Part shown: positions 62,924-64,000 of the stretch, piece after piece
Layout: every line of letters begins with the position of its first letter
How positions within the stretch are numbered: position 1 is the first letter of the stretch
DNA from: Streptomyces sp. NBC_01296
Lineage (GTDB): Bacteria; Actinomycetota; Actinomycetes; Streptomycetales; Streptomycetaceae
Assembly: GCF_035984415.1 (NCBI RefSeq)
Contig: NZ_CP130720.1
Coordinates: 8,618,001-8,682,000 of the forward strand
DNA: 64,000 nt
Reading direction: 5' to 3'
The notes under the pieces: generated by a model
What the model was told of the DNA's origin: nothing
What the model saw: the letters and a program-made list of their open reading frames with translations, nothing else
Databases searched by the model: none
Made by a program: the position numbers and the translations under genes

Positions 62924-64000
62924 GTGCAATTCTTGGGGCCTCGCCTCGTCGGACGCGATGCCGAAACGGAGATCCTCACCACTCTGGCGGTACGTGCCGC
63001 GCGCGGCACGGGACAGGCCGCGTTCATCGTCGGCGAGGCCGGGGCGGGCAAGACGGCGCTGCTTCGGTGCGCGGCGGCAGACGCCGAAGGCGCCGGCCTC
63101 CAGGCGCTGTGGGGATCTGCTCAGGAGTTGGAGGCGCATCGCCCGTTCGCGTTGATATCGGCCTGCCTGGGGATCGATGACGGCCCTATGGACCCCCTGA
63201 GGGCGCGGGCCGCCGAAGTCCTCCTGGGGCAGGCTCGGTACGGGCTGCCGGGCACGCCGGGAGGCGCGGATTTCGCCACCGTGGAAGCCATGTGCGTTCT
63301 GGTGGAGGAGATCTGTGCGCAGGGGCCCGTAGCGCTCTTCCTCGATGATCTTCAGTGGGCCGATCGGGCCAGTGTGCTGGTATTGCAGCGGCTCGTGCAA
63401 TCGGTGGCTCAGTTGCCGCTGCTGATCGTCGGGGCGCTTCGCCCGGTTCCCCGGGTGGTGGAGGTCGACGTACTCGCCCGTGGGCTGCGAGGCGGCAACC
63501 GTACGGTGCTGCAGCTCGGTCCGTTGGCCTCCTGGGCCGTGCCCTTGTTGGTGGCCGACGTGATCGGGCATGAGCCCGGTCCTCGGTTGCTTCGGCTGTG
63601 CGAGGGGGCGGCAGGCAACCCGCTGTACCTGGAGGAGCTGATTGCCGCCCTTCGACGGGAAGAGGCGATCACGCTGAACGGGGCTGTCGCGGAGGTCACG
63701 GCCGATTGCCCCGTTCCGGCGATCGACACGCTGATCACTCACCGGCTGGCGTACCTGCGTGACGAGGTCCTGCAGGTGTTGCGCGCGGCGTCCGTGCTGG
63801 GAGCCGGCTGCACGCTCCACGATCTGGGAGCAGTACTGGAGGTGCCGGCCCACGTCCTGCTCACCACCGTCGCTGATGCCGAAGCGGCCGGAATCCTGAC
63901 TCCTGACGGCCCACGCGTCGTCTTCCGTCATGACCTGGTGCGCCAAGCTCTGCACGACGCCGTGCCGAGTTCCGTACGCTCGCTGCTACACATCCGGGCC
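62924..64000 (+). CDS. Large LuxR-family ATP-binding regulator (LAL/MalT-like), 3' end outside window
   Basis: 359 codons visible from the GTG at 62924 (GGGAGAG 6 bp upstream), open to the right edge. The AAA domain begins LGPRLVGRDAE, with Walker A IVGEAGAGKTAL, Walker B LFLDDLQWAD, sensor LLIVGALRPVP and the winged-helix part RAASVLGAGCTLHDLGAVLE. The C-terminal HTH should lie beyond the window. The neighbouring LuxR fossil at 60740-61660 is of the same family. Confidence 0.85.
   Translation, partial: MQFLGPRLVGRDAETEILTTLAVRAARGTGQAAFIVGEAGAGKTALLRCAAADAEGAGLQALWGSAQELEAHRPFALISACLGIDDGPMDPLRARAAEVLLGQARYGLPGTPGGADFATVEAMCVLVEEICAQGPVALFLDDLQWADRASVLVLQRLVQSVAQLPLLIVGALRPVPRVVEVDVLARGLRGGNRTVLQLGPLASWAVPLLVADVIGHEPGPRLLRLCEGAAGNPLYLEELIAALRREEAITLNGAVAEVTADCPVPAIDTLITHRLAYLRDEVLQVLRAASVLGAGCTLHDLGAVLEVPAHVLLTTVADAEAAGILTPDGPRVVFRHDLVRQALHDAVPSSVRSLLHIRA

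Noticed and set aside
62801..63955. Open minus-strand frame of 384 codons at the right edge
   Set aside because: The plus strand carries an AAA-ATPase with Walker motifs; the minus frame shows no motif or ribosome site.

Overview
The window is high-GC actinobacterial DNA, almost certainly from a Streptomyces. The signs are strong third-position GC bias, frequent GTG and TTG starts, secreted CBM13 glycosidases, PknB-type kinases and SpoIIE-type phosphatases. Gene order, the density of insertion sequences and the number of broken genes suggest an accessory region such as a chromosome arm. The left third is mostly intact; from about 29.7 kb rightwards it becomes a patchwork of intact genes, IS elements and fossils.

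1-16.6 kb: an arabinoxylan/xyloglucan utilisation locus. A translationally coupled rightward operon encodes a GH30 (partial), a GH10 xylanase, a Gfo/Idh/MocA oxidoreductase, a PmoA-like protein, a cupin and a CBM13-GH62 arabinofuranosidase. Next come a PknB-like kinase and a truncated IS630. Then, leftward, there is a single-chain GH10-CBM13-GH62 enzyme and an ECF sigma factor that carries a membrane span and a C-terminal AbfB (arabinofuranose-binding) domain. Diverging from the sigma gene is a CBM13-GH74 xyloglucanase. The sigma-AbfB protein is the natural candidate for a one-protein sugar sensor controlling this locus.

16.6-29.7 kb: CBM remnants, a MerR gene with a near-textbook leaderless MerR promoter, a junction of two truncated genes (ECF sigma and NPP1), and a lipoprotein. 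These are followed by a carotenoid oxygenase / MFS / alpha-beta hydrolase group, in which the hydrolase lacks the usual nucleophile serine. An ABC transporter plus two-component system operon follows. A 118-bp block upstream of the oxygenase is repeated, inverted, upstream of the ABC operon.

29.7-46.5 kb: pseudogenes, an HNH-like protein, an initiator tRNA-fMet with its own terminator, IS3, a MarR/hydrolase divergent pair with a clear operator, IS256, P450 and TPR relics, and an intact 1262-residue NACHT-HEAT protein (a bacterial NLR-like candidate immune protein). After these come a SpoIIE fossil, IS1182, CbrC, and a serine recombinase cut by IS30.

46.5-64 kb: a TetR/SDR divergent pair with two operators, an IS5 relic, a NACHT C-terminal relic, a membrane protein, an IS256 relic, DUF1918 and a SpoIIE phosphatase. 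Then come several hypotheticals, fossils of dnaE, DUF2252 and WD40 genes, a secreted ricin-lectin/putative aerolysin-like protein, LuxR-type and ImmA/IrrE relics, and the start of a large LuxR-family ATPase regulator running off the right edge.

Family names come from reading the translations by eye; no database search was run.
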